64,000 nt of DNA from an uncultured Oscillospiraceae bacterium (GTDB lineage: Bacteria > Bacillota > Clostridia > Oscillospirales > Ruminococcaceae): NCBI GenBank assembly GCA_934446355.1, contig CAKSEC010000007.1, positions 1 to 64,000 of the forward strand. Direction: 5' to 3'. The position numbers and the translations under genes are program-made. The notes below the pieces were generated by a model. That model saw nothing but the letters and a program-made list of their open reading frames with translations. It ran no database searches and was not told the origin of the DNA. This document shows positions 30,385 to 39,453 of this stretch, piece by piece; position 1 is the first letter of the stretch; each line of letters begins with the position of its first letter.

Positions 30385-30993
30385 ATGCCTGTTATTTTCA
30401 GCGAGAAAAAACGTCAGGAGATAAGCCGCAAAATAAAGAGCACCGCCCTGCAGCTATTTGAGGAAAAGGGCATACGAAAGACCACCGTTGCAGAACTTGC
30501 CCAGAGCGTTGGGATAGCCAAGGGCACATTCTACAATTTTTACGCAACAAAGGGACAGCTTGTGGCGGAGATAATCGACGATTTCAACACCGCCGCTCAG
30601 AACGAACTGCGGGAGAAGCTGGAAAACCGTCCGAAAATACCTGCGGCAGAGTTTTTCAGGTATTACACAGAGCTGTTCCGACCGAACACCGCATTTTCAT
30701 TCCATTTTCAGGCGGACGATATAGCGTGGATGAAGGAAACCGAGGAAACTGCAAAATACTTCTCCGCAGAACAGGCGATAGAAAGCACAAAGCTTGTGGT
30801 GGGCTATCTGGACGGCATTCGTGAAGATGTGGATTACGGCTACCTTGCTAATTTCGCAAAGCTAGTCAACACCGCGATCGAAAACCGGAAATCGTTCTGT
30901 CAGGAAGCCTTTGATATGAACCTGAAGGCTATATTTGAACTCATGCTGAGCTACCTGTGCGGTAATACGGAAATGGGCGGCTGTGCGAAATAA
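30385..30993 (+). CDS. TetR-family repressor
   Basis: 202 aa. Helix-turn-helix ALQLFEEKGIRKTTVAELAQSVGIAKGTFYNFYATKGQLVAEI at the N-terminus and a ligand-binding helical C-terminus (unrecognised). ATG 30385 follows GAGGTGACAGCC; GTG 30376 is less likely. First gene of an operon with the ABC exporter below, which it presumably controls along with itself via the TGACC/GGTCA repeat. Confidence 0.9.
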   Translation: MPVIFSEKKRQEISRKIKSTALQLFEEKGIRKTTVAELAQSVGIAKGTFYNFYATKGQLVAEIIDDFNTAAQNELREKLENRPKIPAAEFFRYYTELFRPNTAFSFHFQADDIAWMKETEETAKYFSAEQAIESTKLVVGYLDGIREDVDYGYLANFAKLVNTAIENRKSFCQEAFDMNLKAIFELMLSYLCGNTEMGGCAK

Positions 30994-31013
30994 AGAAAGG
31001 AACAGGCTGAATC

Positions 31014-31708
31014 ATGTATATTCAAATGCAGAAAGTTGTGAAAAAATACGGCGAGGGAGAGAACACCATTTTCGCGCTGAACCACGCCGACCTTGAACTG
31101 GAACAGGGCGAGATATGCGTTGTGCTGGGTCCGTCGGGTTCGGTAAAAGTACTTTGCTCAATATGCTGGGCGGTCTTGACTGCGCTGACGAGGGCATGAT
31201 GGTCGTGGACGGCTGCCCGCTGACCAGCCTTTTCAGGAAAGAACTTCTGGAATATCGCCGTGACAAGGTCGGGATAGTATTTCAGACGTATAACCTTATC
31301 GGGGAACTGACGGTGCGGGAGAATATAAAGGTCGTCCGTGATATTGCGCCCCAGCCGCTTTCCATTGAGGAACTTCTGAACGATCTGGGGCTTGAAAGAT
31401 ATGCGGCGCATTTTCCGGCGCAGCTTTCCGGAGGTCAGCAGCAGCGGTGTGCGATAGCCCGTGCGCTGATAAAGAATCCGTCGATACTGCTGTGCGATGA
31501 GCCTACGGGCGCACTGGATTCCAAGTCCTCACGGGATGTTCTGGAACTTCTGCAGAAAATCAACGAAAAGTATCAGACGACGATCCTGCTGATAACCCAC
31601 AACGAAAGCATAGCAAAAATGGCTGACCGAATTATCCGTATACACGATGGAGTGATAGTTGAAAACAGAGTGAATGTAAGGAAACCGGTAAAGGAGCTGG
31701 ATATCTGA
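31014..31708 (+). pseudogene. ABC exporter ATPase (MacB/LolD type), frameshifted in Walker A
   Basis: Frame 1 gives MYIQMQKVVKKYGEGENTIF ... VVLGPSGS, and the frame then shifts near 31143. The downstream frame reads GFGKSTLLNMLGGLDCADEGM ... IVFQTYNLIGELTVREN, LSGGQQQRCAIARALIKNPSILLCDEPTGALDSKS. One G is missing inside the Walker A codons (TCGGTAAA where TCGGGTAAA is needed). Either the gene is recently dead or the base is a sequencing/assembly error. Everything else is intact, and the stop overlaps the permease start, so a functional transporter is expected in relatives. Confidence 0.9.
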
Positions 31709-33927
31709 TGACTTTACAAAAGAAGATAAAAAGAAGTCTGAAAAAGAATCTGTCGTTCTATATCACCGGTTCTATACTGACTGCGCTTTGCATTATGCTG
31801 TGGGTCGGCGCTTTTTCGGTAAGCCGTACCATTACCTCGACTTATACCGAACTGTTTGACGAAACGGCTTTAGAGGACGGGCAGTTCACCGTATCCACGC
31901 CGCTTACGGACGAGGATATCGCTTCGCTTGAAAGTGAATTTGACGTGCTTCTGGAGCGGCAAGCGTTCTGCAATATCTCTTATCAGGGTACCACCATCAG
32001 GCTGTTTGCTGATACTCAGAAGGTGGATAAGGCGGTCGTTCTGGAAGGCTCTCCGCTGCAGAGCGACAGCGATGTGCTTATTACATACAATTATGCGCAG
32101 GCGCAGGGGCTTGGCATCGGGGACAGTATCACGCTTGCCGGCAGCAGCTATACTATAAGAGGACTGTGTATACGGCCGGACTATGCCGCAATGTATGCCA
32201 ACATGGAGGACAGCTTCCCCAACAGCACTGATTTCGGAATAGCGCTTATCACTGAAAACGCCATGAGGTCGGTCGGTTCATATTCCAGCTTCTATTCTGT
32301 GAAGTACCTTGACGCAGAACGTGAGAGCGACTTTCGTGCTGCTGTTTACGACAGATATCATACCCTCGAATATATAACCAAGGCTGCGAATCCCAGAACA
32401 GGCGGGCTGTTCACTCAGGCAAATGATATTGAATCGGAGTTTTCCGTTTACAGCCCTATCATTATGATAGTGGTCGTAGTTGTTATTGCAATGGTGCTCG
32501 GCCGTACTGTAAAAAGGGAGAGCAAGACCATCGGCACGCTTATGTCGCTTGGCTACAGAAAGCGGGAGCTGATGGGACATTATATGTGGTATGCGCTTAT
32601 TCCGGCAGTCGTGGGCGATATTCTGGGACTTGCGCTGTGCTATCCGTTTGCAGGGCTGTTCAATCTGTATCTGTTCAATTTTGCCGAGCATATTGAGTAT
32701 CAGGTGCAGGTTCCGGTCATGATAGTTATAATATCGCTTATCATTCCTCCTGCGGCGTATGGGCTGAGTGCAGTGGGTGTGCTTCAAAGGGCGCTTAGCA
32801 AGGATATCGTCCCGCTGCTGAGGGGCACACAGAGAAGCCGGGTAGCGCGTCTGCTGAAGAACAGCAGGCTGCCGTTCCCGCTGCTGTATAGTATTCGCAG
32901 CCTATTCGGCAACTTGTCACGCAGTCTTACCCTGATCGTGGGCGTTGCCGTGGCTTCAATGGCAATAATTCTGGGCGGCGTATATCAGGACGCTTACGAC
33001 GATATGCTTGACAATAAGGTCCCGAAAGCCATGATGGGCGGTCAGTATGAATACGGCTTCACGGACTTTCAGTCTGAGAATCCCTATGGCGACCATGGTA
33101 TCGTGGACGTAAGCTACGGAGTGGACGGTACGGACAGTCTGTTCAATCTGGTGGGCTATGACGAGGGCTGCACCCTGCTTGAGATGGACACACGCTCAGG
33201 CGAGCCGCTCAGCTACGGCGATTTCTATATGACTTCTTCCGCCGCAAGAGTTTTCGGCGTGGAAGCGGGGGACACGTTCACGTTTTATAATCTGATATCT
33301 ATTGAGCACACGACTGTGACCATTCGGGACATTGTGGAAAACGACGTGCTTTCGCTTATAGTCACAAGCAAGGCTAACGCCGCACGAATAGCGGGCAGGA
33401 GCGAAAACGAGTATAACGTTATCATCAGCGAACAGCCGCTCGATATTCCGGCGGAACTGCTGAAGAAAAGCGCCTCGCTTGACGACTACCGCAGGAATAC
33501 GGAAAGTGCGCTTCGCACCGCACGTGTAGTACTTGCTATCGTGAAGGTGATAGGTGCGCTGATATGCGTGCTGGTCGTTATCATGCTTTCCGGAATGATA
33601 ATCGAGGAAAACCGCCGCAGCATTTCAACGCTGGAGGTTCTCGGCTATCGCAGGCAGGAGATACGCAGGCTTGTCCTGTCCGCAAATCATCTGCTTGTGC
33701 CTGTCGGCTTTGCGGCGGGAATACCTCTGGGGCTTGCACTGGCGGAAATGATAGCGAATGCAAACGCAGCTAATGGCGGTATACTTATGAGCACGGCGCT
33801 GACCAGACATACGCTGCTCACAAGTGCGCTGTTTATTGCGGTATCGTATGTGGTGTCGCTTGAGCTTTCTTCACGGAAGCTGAAAAAGGTGGATATGGTG
33901 GAATGCCTGAAAGAGGAACGGGAATAA
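31708..33927 (+). CDS. FtsX-like ABC permease (MacB/BceB type)
   Basis: 739 aa with the duplicated FtsX layout: an N-terminal helix and extracellular domain, three helices (IIMIVVVVVIAMVLG ...), a central helix and a second extracellular domain, then three C-terminal helices (VVLAIVKVIGALICVLVVIML ...). It pairs with the ATPase immediately upstream (ATGA-type overlap). Such TetR-linked transporters usually export lipids, antimicrobial peptides or drugs; substrate unknown. Without a working ATPase it may be idle. Confidence 0.88.
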   Translation: MTLQKKIKRSLKKNLSFYITGSILTALCIMLWVGAFSVSRTITSTYTELFDETALEDGQFTVSTPLTDEDIASLESEFDVLLERQAFCNISYQGTTIRLFADTQKVDKAVVLEGSPLQSDSDVLITYNYAQAQGLGIGDSITLAGSSYTIRGLCIRPDYAAMYANMEDSFPNSTDFGIALITENAMRSVGSYSSFYSVKYLDAERESDFRAAVYDRYHTLEYITKAANPRTGGLFTQANDIESEFSVYSPIIMIVVVVVIAMVLGRTVKRESKTIGTLMSLGYRKRELMGHYMWYALIPAVVGDILGLALCYPFAGLFNLYLFNFAEHIEYQVQVPVMIVIISLIIPPAAYGLSAVGVLQRALSKDIVPLLRGTQRSRVARLLKNSRLPFPLLYSIRSLFGNLSRSLTLIVGVAVASMAIILGGVYQDAYDDMLDNKVPKAMMGGQYEYGFTDFQSENPYGDHGIVDVSYGVDGTDSLFNLVGYDEGCTLLEMDTRSGEPLSYGDFYMTSSAARVFGVEAGDTFTFYNLISIEHTTVTIRDIVENDVLSLIVTSKANAARIAGRSENEYNVIISEQPLDIPAELLKKSASLDDYRRNTESALRTARVVLAIVKVIGALICVLVVIMLSGMIIEENRRSISTLEVLGYRRQEIRRLVLSANHLLVPVGFAAGIPLGLALAEMIANANAANGGILMSTALTRHTLLTSALFIAVSYVVSLELSSRKLKKVDMVECLKEERE

Positions 33928-33950
33928 CAGGGGCTCACATTTAACAGAAC

Positions 33951-33995
33951 AGCACCGCATTTGACCTTAGTTGGGTCAGTGCGGTGCTGGTTTGT
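33951..33995 (+). terminator. terminator after the ABC operon
   Basis: Hairpin AGCACCGCA ... TGCGGTGCT with inner TTGACC/GGGTCA pairing, followed by GGTTTGTTATT. Confidence 0.65.
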
Positions 33996-34027
33996 TATTA
34001 GCAGAAAAAACATAAAAATCTACTACC

Positions 34028-34198
34028 AGACTGTCGAGAAGCCCTCAGATTCTAGGAACCCGCCCTACGGCTAGGCTTTGTGCAGGCTGCCCTTAGTTGC
34101 CCGACATCGTGTCGGGCTTTGGGGGCAGCGGCACAAACATCGTGTTTGTGCCTGCCGTAGGGCGGGTGACGACGAAGATGAGGGTTTATCGACAGTCT
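34028..34198 (-). repeat. 103-bp structured repeat, copy C with nested insertion (171 bp)
   Basis: Reverse orientation. Same arms as copy A (CCCGCCCTACGGC). The cap contains 68 extra bases with hairpins GCCCGACA-TCG-TGTCGGGC and GGCACAAACA-TCG-TGTTTGTGCC, bordered by TTTGTGC on both sides. Confidence 0.9.
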
Positions 34199-34245
34199 GA
34201 TCCCTCCCCAGACGGGGAGGGACCAAGCTTATGCACAGAAGCTTA

Positions 34246-34401
34246 TCAGCAGCCGCAGCCGTTGTTGTTGCCGCAGCCACAGCCACCGCCGCAGCCATTG
34301 TCGCAGCCGTTACCGCAGCCATTGCCACAGCCACAGAACAGAATAAGGATAAGGATGATGATCCAGCAGCAGTTACCTCCGCCAAAGTTGAAGCATGACA
34401 T
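34246..34401 (-). CDS. Cys/Gly-rich small membrane protein, 51 aa
   Basis: MSCFNFGGGNCCWIIILILI, one hydrophobic helix, then a tail of CG/NGC repeats (FCGCGNGCGNGCDNGC ...) with 12 Cys in 51 residues. ATAGGAGGACACG precedes ATG 34401, so expression is likely. Repeat pattern and helix suggest a surface or spore-associated disulfide or metal-binding peptide; YjcZ-like sporulation peptides are a loose comparison only. No function assigned. Confidence 0.75.
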   Translation of the reverse strand: MSCFNFGGGNCCWIIILILILFCGCGNGCGNGCDNGCGGGCGCGNNNGCGC

Positions 34402-34575
34402 AATCGTGTCCTCCTATAAAATCATTACAGAAACTTTCCGCTTCCCTTTGAAGCTTCCGTTTCATAGTACATATTATGCAGCAGAGGAATATTGGTTACA
34501 GAATATTTTGCCTGTGAGTGAAATAAATCCCATTTATCTGCGCATACTATCAATATCAACGAGGAGGTCATGAGC

Positions 34576-36945
34576 ATGAATACAATAAGCGGATTTTCCG
34601 ATGGAGCGATAAAGGCTCTCAATGCGGCTCTTGGAGCGGCGATGGCATACGGACACACCTATATCGGCAGCGAGCATATACTCTATGGGCTGACCTCTGA
34701 CGAGGGGTTTCAGTCTGCGGTATTGCTCAGAAAATATGGGGTCGGCAGGAACGAGGTGCTTCGCCGGCTGGAAACTCTTGTGGGGAAAGGCAGGCCTACA
34801 CGCCTGACAATGAACGACCTTACTCCACGCAGCAAGAAGCTGATGGAGAATGCGCTTTCCTTTGCGTCGGGCGAGAATCAGCGCAAGGCGGGTACTGAAC
34901 ACCTGTTGCGTGCGATAGTGCTCGACAGGGAATGCTGCGGGTGGACAATGCTTGTGGAACTTGGGGCGAATCCCACGAAGCTTGCCGGAGAATTGTGCGC
35001 ACAGCGGTATATTGAGCCGGAATTTCAGCAGAATGAAAAAGAACGACGTGCAAAGCTGCCCGCACTTTCAAAATACGGCAGAGATCTGACGGAACTTGCC
35101 CTGACGGGAAAGCTTGATCCGGTGATAGGCAGGGAGCAGGAAACAGAGCGGCTCATTCGTGTCCTGCTGCGACGCTGCAAGAATAACCCCTGTCTGATCG
35201 GCGACGCCGGAGTAGGCAAAACCGCGGTGGTGGAGGGCTTCGCGCAGAGAATAGCCGCCGGCGAGGTTCCGCCCGGACTTCTCGGCAGGCGGATATATTC
35301 ACTTGATCTTACCTCGATGCTTGCCGGAGCAAAGTACAGGGGAGATTTTGAGGACCGGCTGAAAAGCGTTATCGAGGAAGCGGCAGGCTGCAAAAATGTG
35401 ATTCTTTTTATAGATGAACTTCACAGCATTGTCGGGACGGGCGCAGCAGAGGGCGCAATAGACGCTGCGAATATTCTGAAGCCGCAGCTTGCAAGAGGTG
35501 AGATTTGCCTTATCGGAGCGACCACGACTGAGGAATACCGCCGCACCATCGAAAAGGACAGCGCACTTGAGCGGCGTTTTCAGCCGATAAACGTAGAGCA
35601 GCCTACTGAATCGCAGACTATCGAGATACTGAAAGGAATGCGCCGCAGCTATGAAAAGCACCACTGTGTGACTATCACGGACAGTGCGCTGGAAGAAGCC
35701 GTGCGGCTTTCCGTCAGGTATATTCCGGACAGACGGCTTCCCGATAAGGCGCTTGATCTTGTTGACGAAGCGGCGGCTAGGGTGCGGTCTGCTTCACAGA
35801 GTACGCCGTATCTGCAGCGGCTGTGCGAGGTGAGGAGGGGCATTACCTCAGCCAAGAGCGCTTCGGAAGCCGAGCGTCTGCGTGCCGAGGAATACTCTAT
35901 CGTCAGGACGCTGAATAGCTTTGGAAGCGGAAATACAGTCGATAAGCCGGACATAGCGCAGGCGGTGTCGGCGATAACAGGCATTCCTGCGCAGAAGCTG
36001 ACGGAGGACGAAGCTGCACGGCTCGCAGGTCTTGAATGCGAACTGAAAAAACGGGTCGTCGGGCAGGACAGGGCAGTGGAACTGGTCGCAAACGCAGTAC
36101 GCCGCGGCAGGACTGGGCTGAAAGAGCCTGACCGACCGACCTGCTCGTTCCTGTTTCTTGGACAAACGGGCGTTGGAAAGACGGAGCTTGCCAAGGCTCT
36201 TGCGGAAGCAGTATTCGGCAGCGAAAAGCGCATGATAAGGTTCGATATGTCGGAGTTCATGGAGAAGCACTCGGTGTCAAAGCTTATTGGATCGCCTCCC
36301 GGATATGTGGGATATGAGGAAGAAGGGCAGCTTATCAGGCGGGTAAGAAGCGCACCGTATTCCGTGGTTCTTTTTGACGAGGTGGAAAAGGCTCACCCTG
36401 ACGTGCTGAATCTGCTGCTGCAGATACTTGAGGAGGGCACGCTGACGGCTTCCGACGGAAGAAAGGCGGATTTCCGCAGCACTATCGTGATAATGACTGG
36501 CAATATCGGCGCAGAGCAGCTTTCCAAGAATGCTCTCGGTTTTGGCGGCGGTCTGCAGGCGGACAGCGGTGAATCGGACGTTATGAAGTCGCTGAAAAAG
36601 CAGTTCCGGCCGGAACTTATCAATCGTATCGACAATGTTATAGTGTTCCGCAGGCTCGGCGAGGAACAGCTTGAGGATATTTGCAGGATACTGCTGAGAA
36701 AGCTGGCAAACCGTGCTCAGCACTGCGGCATAGACCTTTCCTTTACTGACGGCGCAGTAAGACATCTGTGCCGTGACAGCTGCGAAAGGAGTATGGGCGC
36801 AAGGCCGCTGCGCCGCACTATCACCGCAGAAATAGAGGATATGCTTTCTGCAATGATGATATCGGGCAGCCTGAAAAGCGGCAGCAGGGCAGAGGTCTGC
36901 GAGGAACTGGATACGCTGTCGGTGAAGGTGTTGTCTACTCAGTAG
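34576..36945 (+). CDS. clpC: ClpC-type AAA+ unfoldase
   Basis: About 789 aa. N-terminal Clp_N double repeat (AYGHTYIGSEHILYGL; KAGTEHLLRAIV), D1 AAA with GDAGVGKTAVVEGFA and VILFIDELHSIVGTGA, a short linker without a UvrB-type zinc motif, and D2 AAA with GQTGVGKTELAKALAEAVF and VVLFDEVEKAHPD. ATG 34576 has GGAGG at 8 nt; ATG 34570 is too close. It delivers proteins to ClpP. No McsAB or CtsR genes stand beside it, so it is a stand-alone copy and may be a second, specialised ClpC. Confidence 0.92.
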   Translation: MNTISGFSDGAIKALNAALGAAMAYGHTYIGSEHILYGLTSDEGFQSAVLLRKYGVGRNEVLRRLETLVGKGRPTRLTMNDLTPRSKKLMENALSFASGENQRKAGTEHLLRAIVLDRECCGWTMLVELGANPTKLAGELCAQRYIEPEFQQNEKERRAKLPALSKYGRDLTELALTGKLDPVIGREQETERLIRVLLRRCKNNPCLIGDAGVGKTAVVEGFAQRIAAGEVPPGLLGRRIYSLDLTSMLAGAKYRGDFEDRLKSVIEEAAGCKNVILFIDELHSIVGTGAAEGAIDAANILKPQLARGEICLIGATTTEEYRRTIEKDSALERRFQPINVEQPTESQTIEILKGMRRSYEKHHCVTITDSALEEAVRLSVRYIPDRRLPDKALDLVDEAAARVRSASQSTPYLQRLCEVRRGITSAKSASEAERLRAEEYSIVRTLNSFGSGNTVDKPDIAQAVSAITGIPAQKLTEDEAARLAGLECELKKRVVGQDRAVELVANAVRRGRTGLKEPDRPTCSFLFLGQTGVGKTELAKALAEAVFGSEKRMIRFDMSEFMEKHSVSKLIGSPPGYVGYEEEGQLIRRVRSAPYSVVLFDEVEKAHPDVLNLLLQILEEGTLTASDGRKADFRSTIVIMTGNIGAEQLSKNALGFGGGLQADSGESDVMKSLKKQFRPELINRIDNVIVFRRLGEEQLEDICRILLRKLANRAQHCGIDLSFTDGAVRHLCRDSCERSMGARPLRRTITAEIEDMLSAMMISGSLKSGSRAEVCEELDTLSVKVLSTQ

Positions 36946-37029
36946 GGAATATCGGGGTATAGTGTGATCGGGGCTGCGGTTGGCAGTCCCGATTTTCATG
37001 TATGGAAAGCGAAGCGGCGTACTAAACTC

Positions 37030-37058
37030 TTGATTTTTTTAAAGCATTATGCTATAAT
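37030..37058 (+). promoter_or_regulatory. promoter of Rpn-type nuclease gene
   Basis: TTGATT, 17 bp, TATAAT, 31 bp before ATG 37090. Confidence 0.75.
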
Positions 37059-37089
37059 GAAGCTAAAGAGAGATAGAGGAGGGATCCCA

Positions 37090-37902
37090 ATGCACGACGA
37101 AAATTTACTGGACAAGCTACCGCCCGATGTTCTTGCCGATTACACTGACAGAATACGCCGGTTCGTGCTTATGGACGACACCTTTATGGCTAAGGTATTT
37201 GAGGACAAGAAGTGCGTGGAGCTTTTGCTGAAAATAATCCTTGATAAGGATCTGACGGTGGAAAAGGTCGTTTCGCAGTACAGTGTAAAGAATCTTCAGG
37301 GACGGTCGATAAGGCTGGATATTTACGCAGTCGACAGCAGCAACAGGCGTTATAATATAGAGGTGCAGCGTGACAACGGCGGGGCTGCTCCGAAGCGTGC
37401 GAGGTACAACAGCTCACTGATGGACGCAAATTCTATCCTGCCGGGCGACGACTGGGACAAGCTTCCCGATAATTACGTGATTTTTATTACGCAGAACGAC
37501 GTTCTTGGCGGCGACGCACCGCTTTACACGATAGAGCGTACTGTAAGGCAGAAAAATCATGTATCTTTCGAGGATCATTCTCATATAATATATGTCAATG
37601 GCGAATGCAGAGATTCTAGTTCCATCGGCAGGCTTATGCAGGACTTTTTCTGCACTGACCCCGCAAGAATGAACTATGATGTTCTGGCGGAGCGAACGAA
37701 GTTTTTCAAGGAGGATAAGGAGGGATTAACTGATATGTGTCAGATTATGGAGGAATTAAAGGACAAGGTTGCTCTTGAGCGTAACAGAGATATTGCATTA
37801 AGGCTTATATCAAGCGGCAAGATGTCATTTGAGGAGATTGCCGAAGCGACAGGGCTTACCCTCGACGAGGTAAAGGAACTTGCTGAAAAGCATACGGCAT
37901 GA
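37090..37902 (+). CDS. Rpn/PDDEXK-type nuclease-transposase family protein
   Basis: 270 aa from ATG 37090 (GAGGAGGG upstream). The PD-(D/E)XK core is visible as RLDIYAVDSSNRRYNIEVQRDN with catalytic Asp and the E-x-Q of the Rpn form. TAKVFEDKKCVELLLKIIL precedes it, and a C-terminal region SSGKMSFEEIAEATGLTLDEVKELAE looks like a small DNA-binding helix pair. The Rpn family promotes recA-independent recombination and has roles in phage defence. Repetitive in Clostridia, mobile in origin. Terminator at 37972-38000. Confidence 0.87.
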   Translation: MHDENLLDKLPPDVLADYTDRIRRFVLMDDTFMAKVFEDKKCVELLLKIILDKDLTVEKVVSQYSVKNLQGRSIRLDIYAVDSSNRRYNIEVQRDNGGAAPKRARYNSSLMDANSILPGDDWDKLPDNYVIFITQNDVLGGDAPLYTIERTVRQKNHVSFEDHSHIIYVNGECRDSSSIGRLMQDFFCTDPARMNYDVLAERTKFFKEDKEGLTDMCQIMEELKDKVALERNRDIALRLISSGKMSFEEIAEATGLTLDEVKELAEKHTA

Positions 37903-37971
37903 ATCTGAACTACTGAAACATGGTGTGACCGTGCTTTTCGCTATTCACCGTAATACATCGCATAACCAAAA

Positions 37972-38000
37972 AAGACGCATCACGTCGGTGCGTCTTTTGT
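37972..38000 (+). terminator. terminator of Rpn-type gene
   Basis: AAGACGCA-TCACGTCGG-TGCGTCTT followed by TTGTT. Confidence 0.75.
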
Positions 38001-38040
38001 TATTCTGTCTGCTGATTTTGCTGAGTGGTTTTCAGTGTAA

Positions 38041-38071
38041 TATAAAGAAAACACCGCAGTATATACGGTGC
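38041..38071 (-). terminator. terminator of tRNA-Met
   Basis: Minus strand CACCG-TATATACTG-CGGTG followed by TTTTCTTTATA. Confidence 0.7.
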
Positions 38072-38082
38072 TTCTTCTATGT

Positions 38083-38159
<77 letters not shown>

Positions 38160-38198
38160 ATATCCTGTGCTTTAGTAGTATCACCTGAGCACTTAATA

Positions 38199-38227
38199 AT
38201 TATACCACGGCGAAATAGATTTGTCAA
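38199..38227 (-). promoter_or_regulatory. promoter of tRNA-fMet
   Basis: Minus strand TTGACA, 17 bp, TATAAT. Confidence 0.85.
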
Positions 38228-38445
38228 TAGCTTTTTTGAAATTTTTTTATTTTTTTATAACTAGCAGGAATTCCACTTTCAGAATTGCCTCCGGTTCTAG
38301 CTTCAGCTGATCTGAGCAGGAGCAAGCTGAGCATAGAACTTCGCTGCATGAGCCTGCGCAAAGTGCAGCTTTGCTTTTACTATATCATAAACTATCCCAA
38401 TGATCAAGATCAGCAAAGGGAGAAACAGGCTTTATTACGCTTTTG
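38228..38445. other. intergenic region with imperfect hairpins, no gene
   Basis: Self-complementary segments GTTCTA/TAGAAC with inner AGCT pairs (38290-38338) and GCTGCA/TGCAGC (38343-38372). No ORF, promoter or terminator with confidence; looks like a decayed repeat. Confidence 0.4.
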
Positions 38446-38474
38446 TTGACTTTATCGTGAAATGATGATATAAT
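38446..38474 (+). promoter_or_regulatory. promoter, probably of the histidine phosphatase gene
   Basis: TTGACT, 17 bp, TATAAT. The next gene starts 248 bp away because a MITE (38483-38657) lies between them. Confidence 0.72.
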
Positions 38475-38482
38475 TTTTTATA

Positions 38483-38657
38483 GGGCAACACCGCACAAAG
38501 ACCATTTATTGGATTTTGCACGTGTCTTGCTTGCATCTTTTCCGCCATATTGCACAATTCGTCCTAGCAAGGCGCCAGCCTTGCGTCGTCCTCATTGTAC
38601 AATCTGACGAAAAATCTGACTGCGCAATCGCACGACAATAATTATGCGGTGTAGCCC
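38483..38657. mobile_element. 175-bp MITE with TA target duplication
   Basis: Terminal inverted repeats GGGCAACACCGCACAA and GGGCTACACCGCATAA, flanked by TA on both sides as for IS630/Tc1-mariner elements. No coding capacity. It carries internal complementary segments. Inserted 8 bp after the -10 box of the promoter at 38446-38474. Confidence 0.85.
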
Positions 38658-38721
38658 TAGAAGTCTTAAAAGGCTATAGCCTACACATACAAGAATGATC
38701 AAATGTAGATGGAGGAAAGAT

Positions 38722-39273
38722 ATGCTATACATAACACGCCACGGACAGACTGATTGGAACTGCAAACACAAAATGCAGGGGCAGACAGATATTCCGCTGA
38801 ATAATAGGGGCAGGGAGATGGCTGAACAGGCATACGAGGAATACAAGGAGCTTCACCTTGATATATGCTATTGTTCGCCGCTTGTGCGTGCAAAAGAAAC
38901 AGCGGAAATAATGCTTAGAAACAGAAATATTCCCATAATTATTGACGAGCGGCTGATAGAAATGGGATTCGGTGAGTACGAGGGACTAGAAAACAGTTTC
39001 AGCATTCCCGACTGTCCTATAAACGCTGTATTTCAGCAGCCTGAAAAATATACGGCTTCTGTGGGCGGTGCGGAATCGTTCGAGGAATTGTTTGCACGAA
39101 CAGGCGAATTTCTTGATAATGTGATATATCCTCAGCTTCAGCAGGGAAAAGACATACTTATTGTCGGACATGGCGTTATGAACGCAAGCATTGTCGCTCA
39201 GATAAAGGGGCTTCCTATTGCTCAGTTATGGAGCAATGGAATAGAACAGTGTAAAATCACGAAGTTGTTGTGA
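38722..39273 (+). CDS. histidine phosphatase (phosphoglycerate-mutase superfamily)
   Basis: 183 aa from ATG 38722 (GGAGGAAAG upstream). Catalytic RHG at LYITRHGQTDWN near residue 6, second Arg-Glu region YCSPLVRAKETAEIM, and the proton-donor region ILIVGHGVMNASIV. Small cytosolic phosphatase of the GpmB/CobC type; substrate not determined. A MITE occupies its leader. Confidence 0.9.
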   Translation: MLYITRHGQTDWNCKHKMQGQTDIPLNNRGREMAEQAYEEYKELHLDICYCSPLVRAKETAEIMLRNRNIPIIIDERLIEMGFGEYEGLENSFSIPDCPINAVFQQPEKYTASVGGAESFEELFARTGEFLDNVIYPQLQQGKDILIVGHGVMNASIVAQIKGLPIAQLWSNGIEQCKITKLL

Positions 39274-39379
39274 GCGTTTTGGTGTGTGATGTTTGATTCT
39301 GCAGCTGCTTGACAGTACGTCGCCGACTATTCTGCCATAAACCCGATTTTCCCCAGTATTCATCTGCTCAGCAAAAACG

Positions 39380-39408
39380 AATTGCCCCAGCCAAGCCGGG
39401 GCAATTTT
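39380..39408. terminator. bidirectional terminator between phosphatase and GH74 genes
   Basis: AATTGCCCC ... GGGGCAATTTTGC; convergent genes. Confidence 0.75.
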
Positions 39409-39453
39409 GCATTTATTCACTCTGCGGAAAGCTCGGCAGTTATTCGCTGAAGC

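Noticed and set aside
31014..31199. Separate 61-aa gene at the start of the ABC ATPase
   Set aside because: Its frame is the true N-terminus of the ATPase; the end is an artefact of the frameshift.
33961..33977. CtsR-like site near clpC
   Set aside because: The TTGACC/GGGTCA pair is part of the terminator hairpin of the preceding operon and lies 600 bp from clpC.
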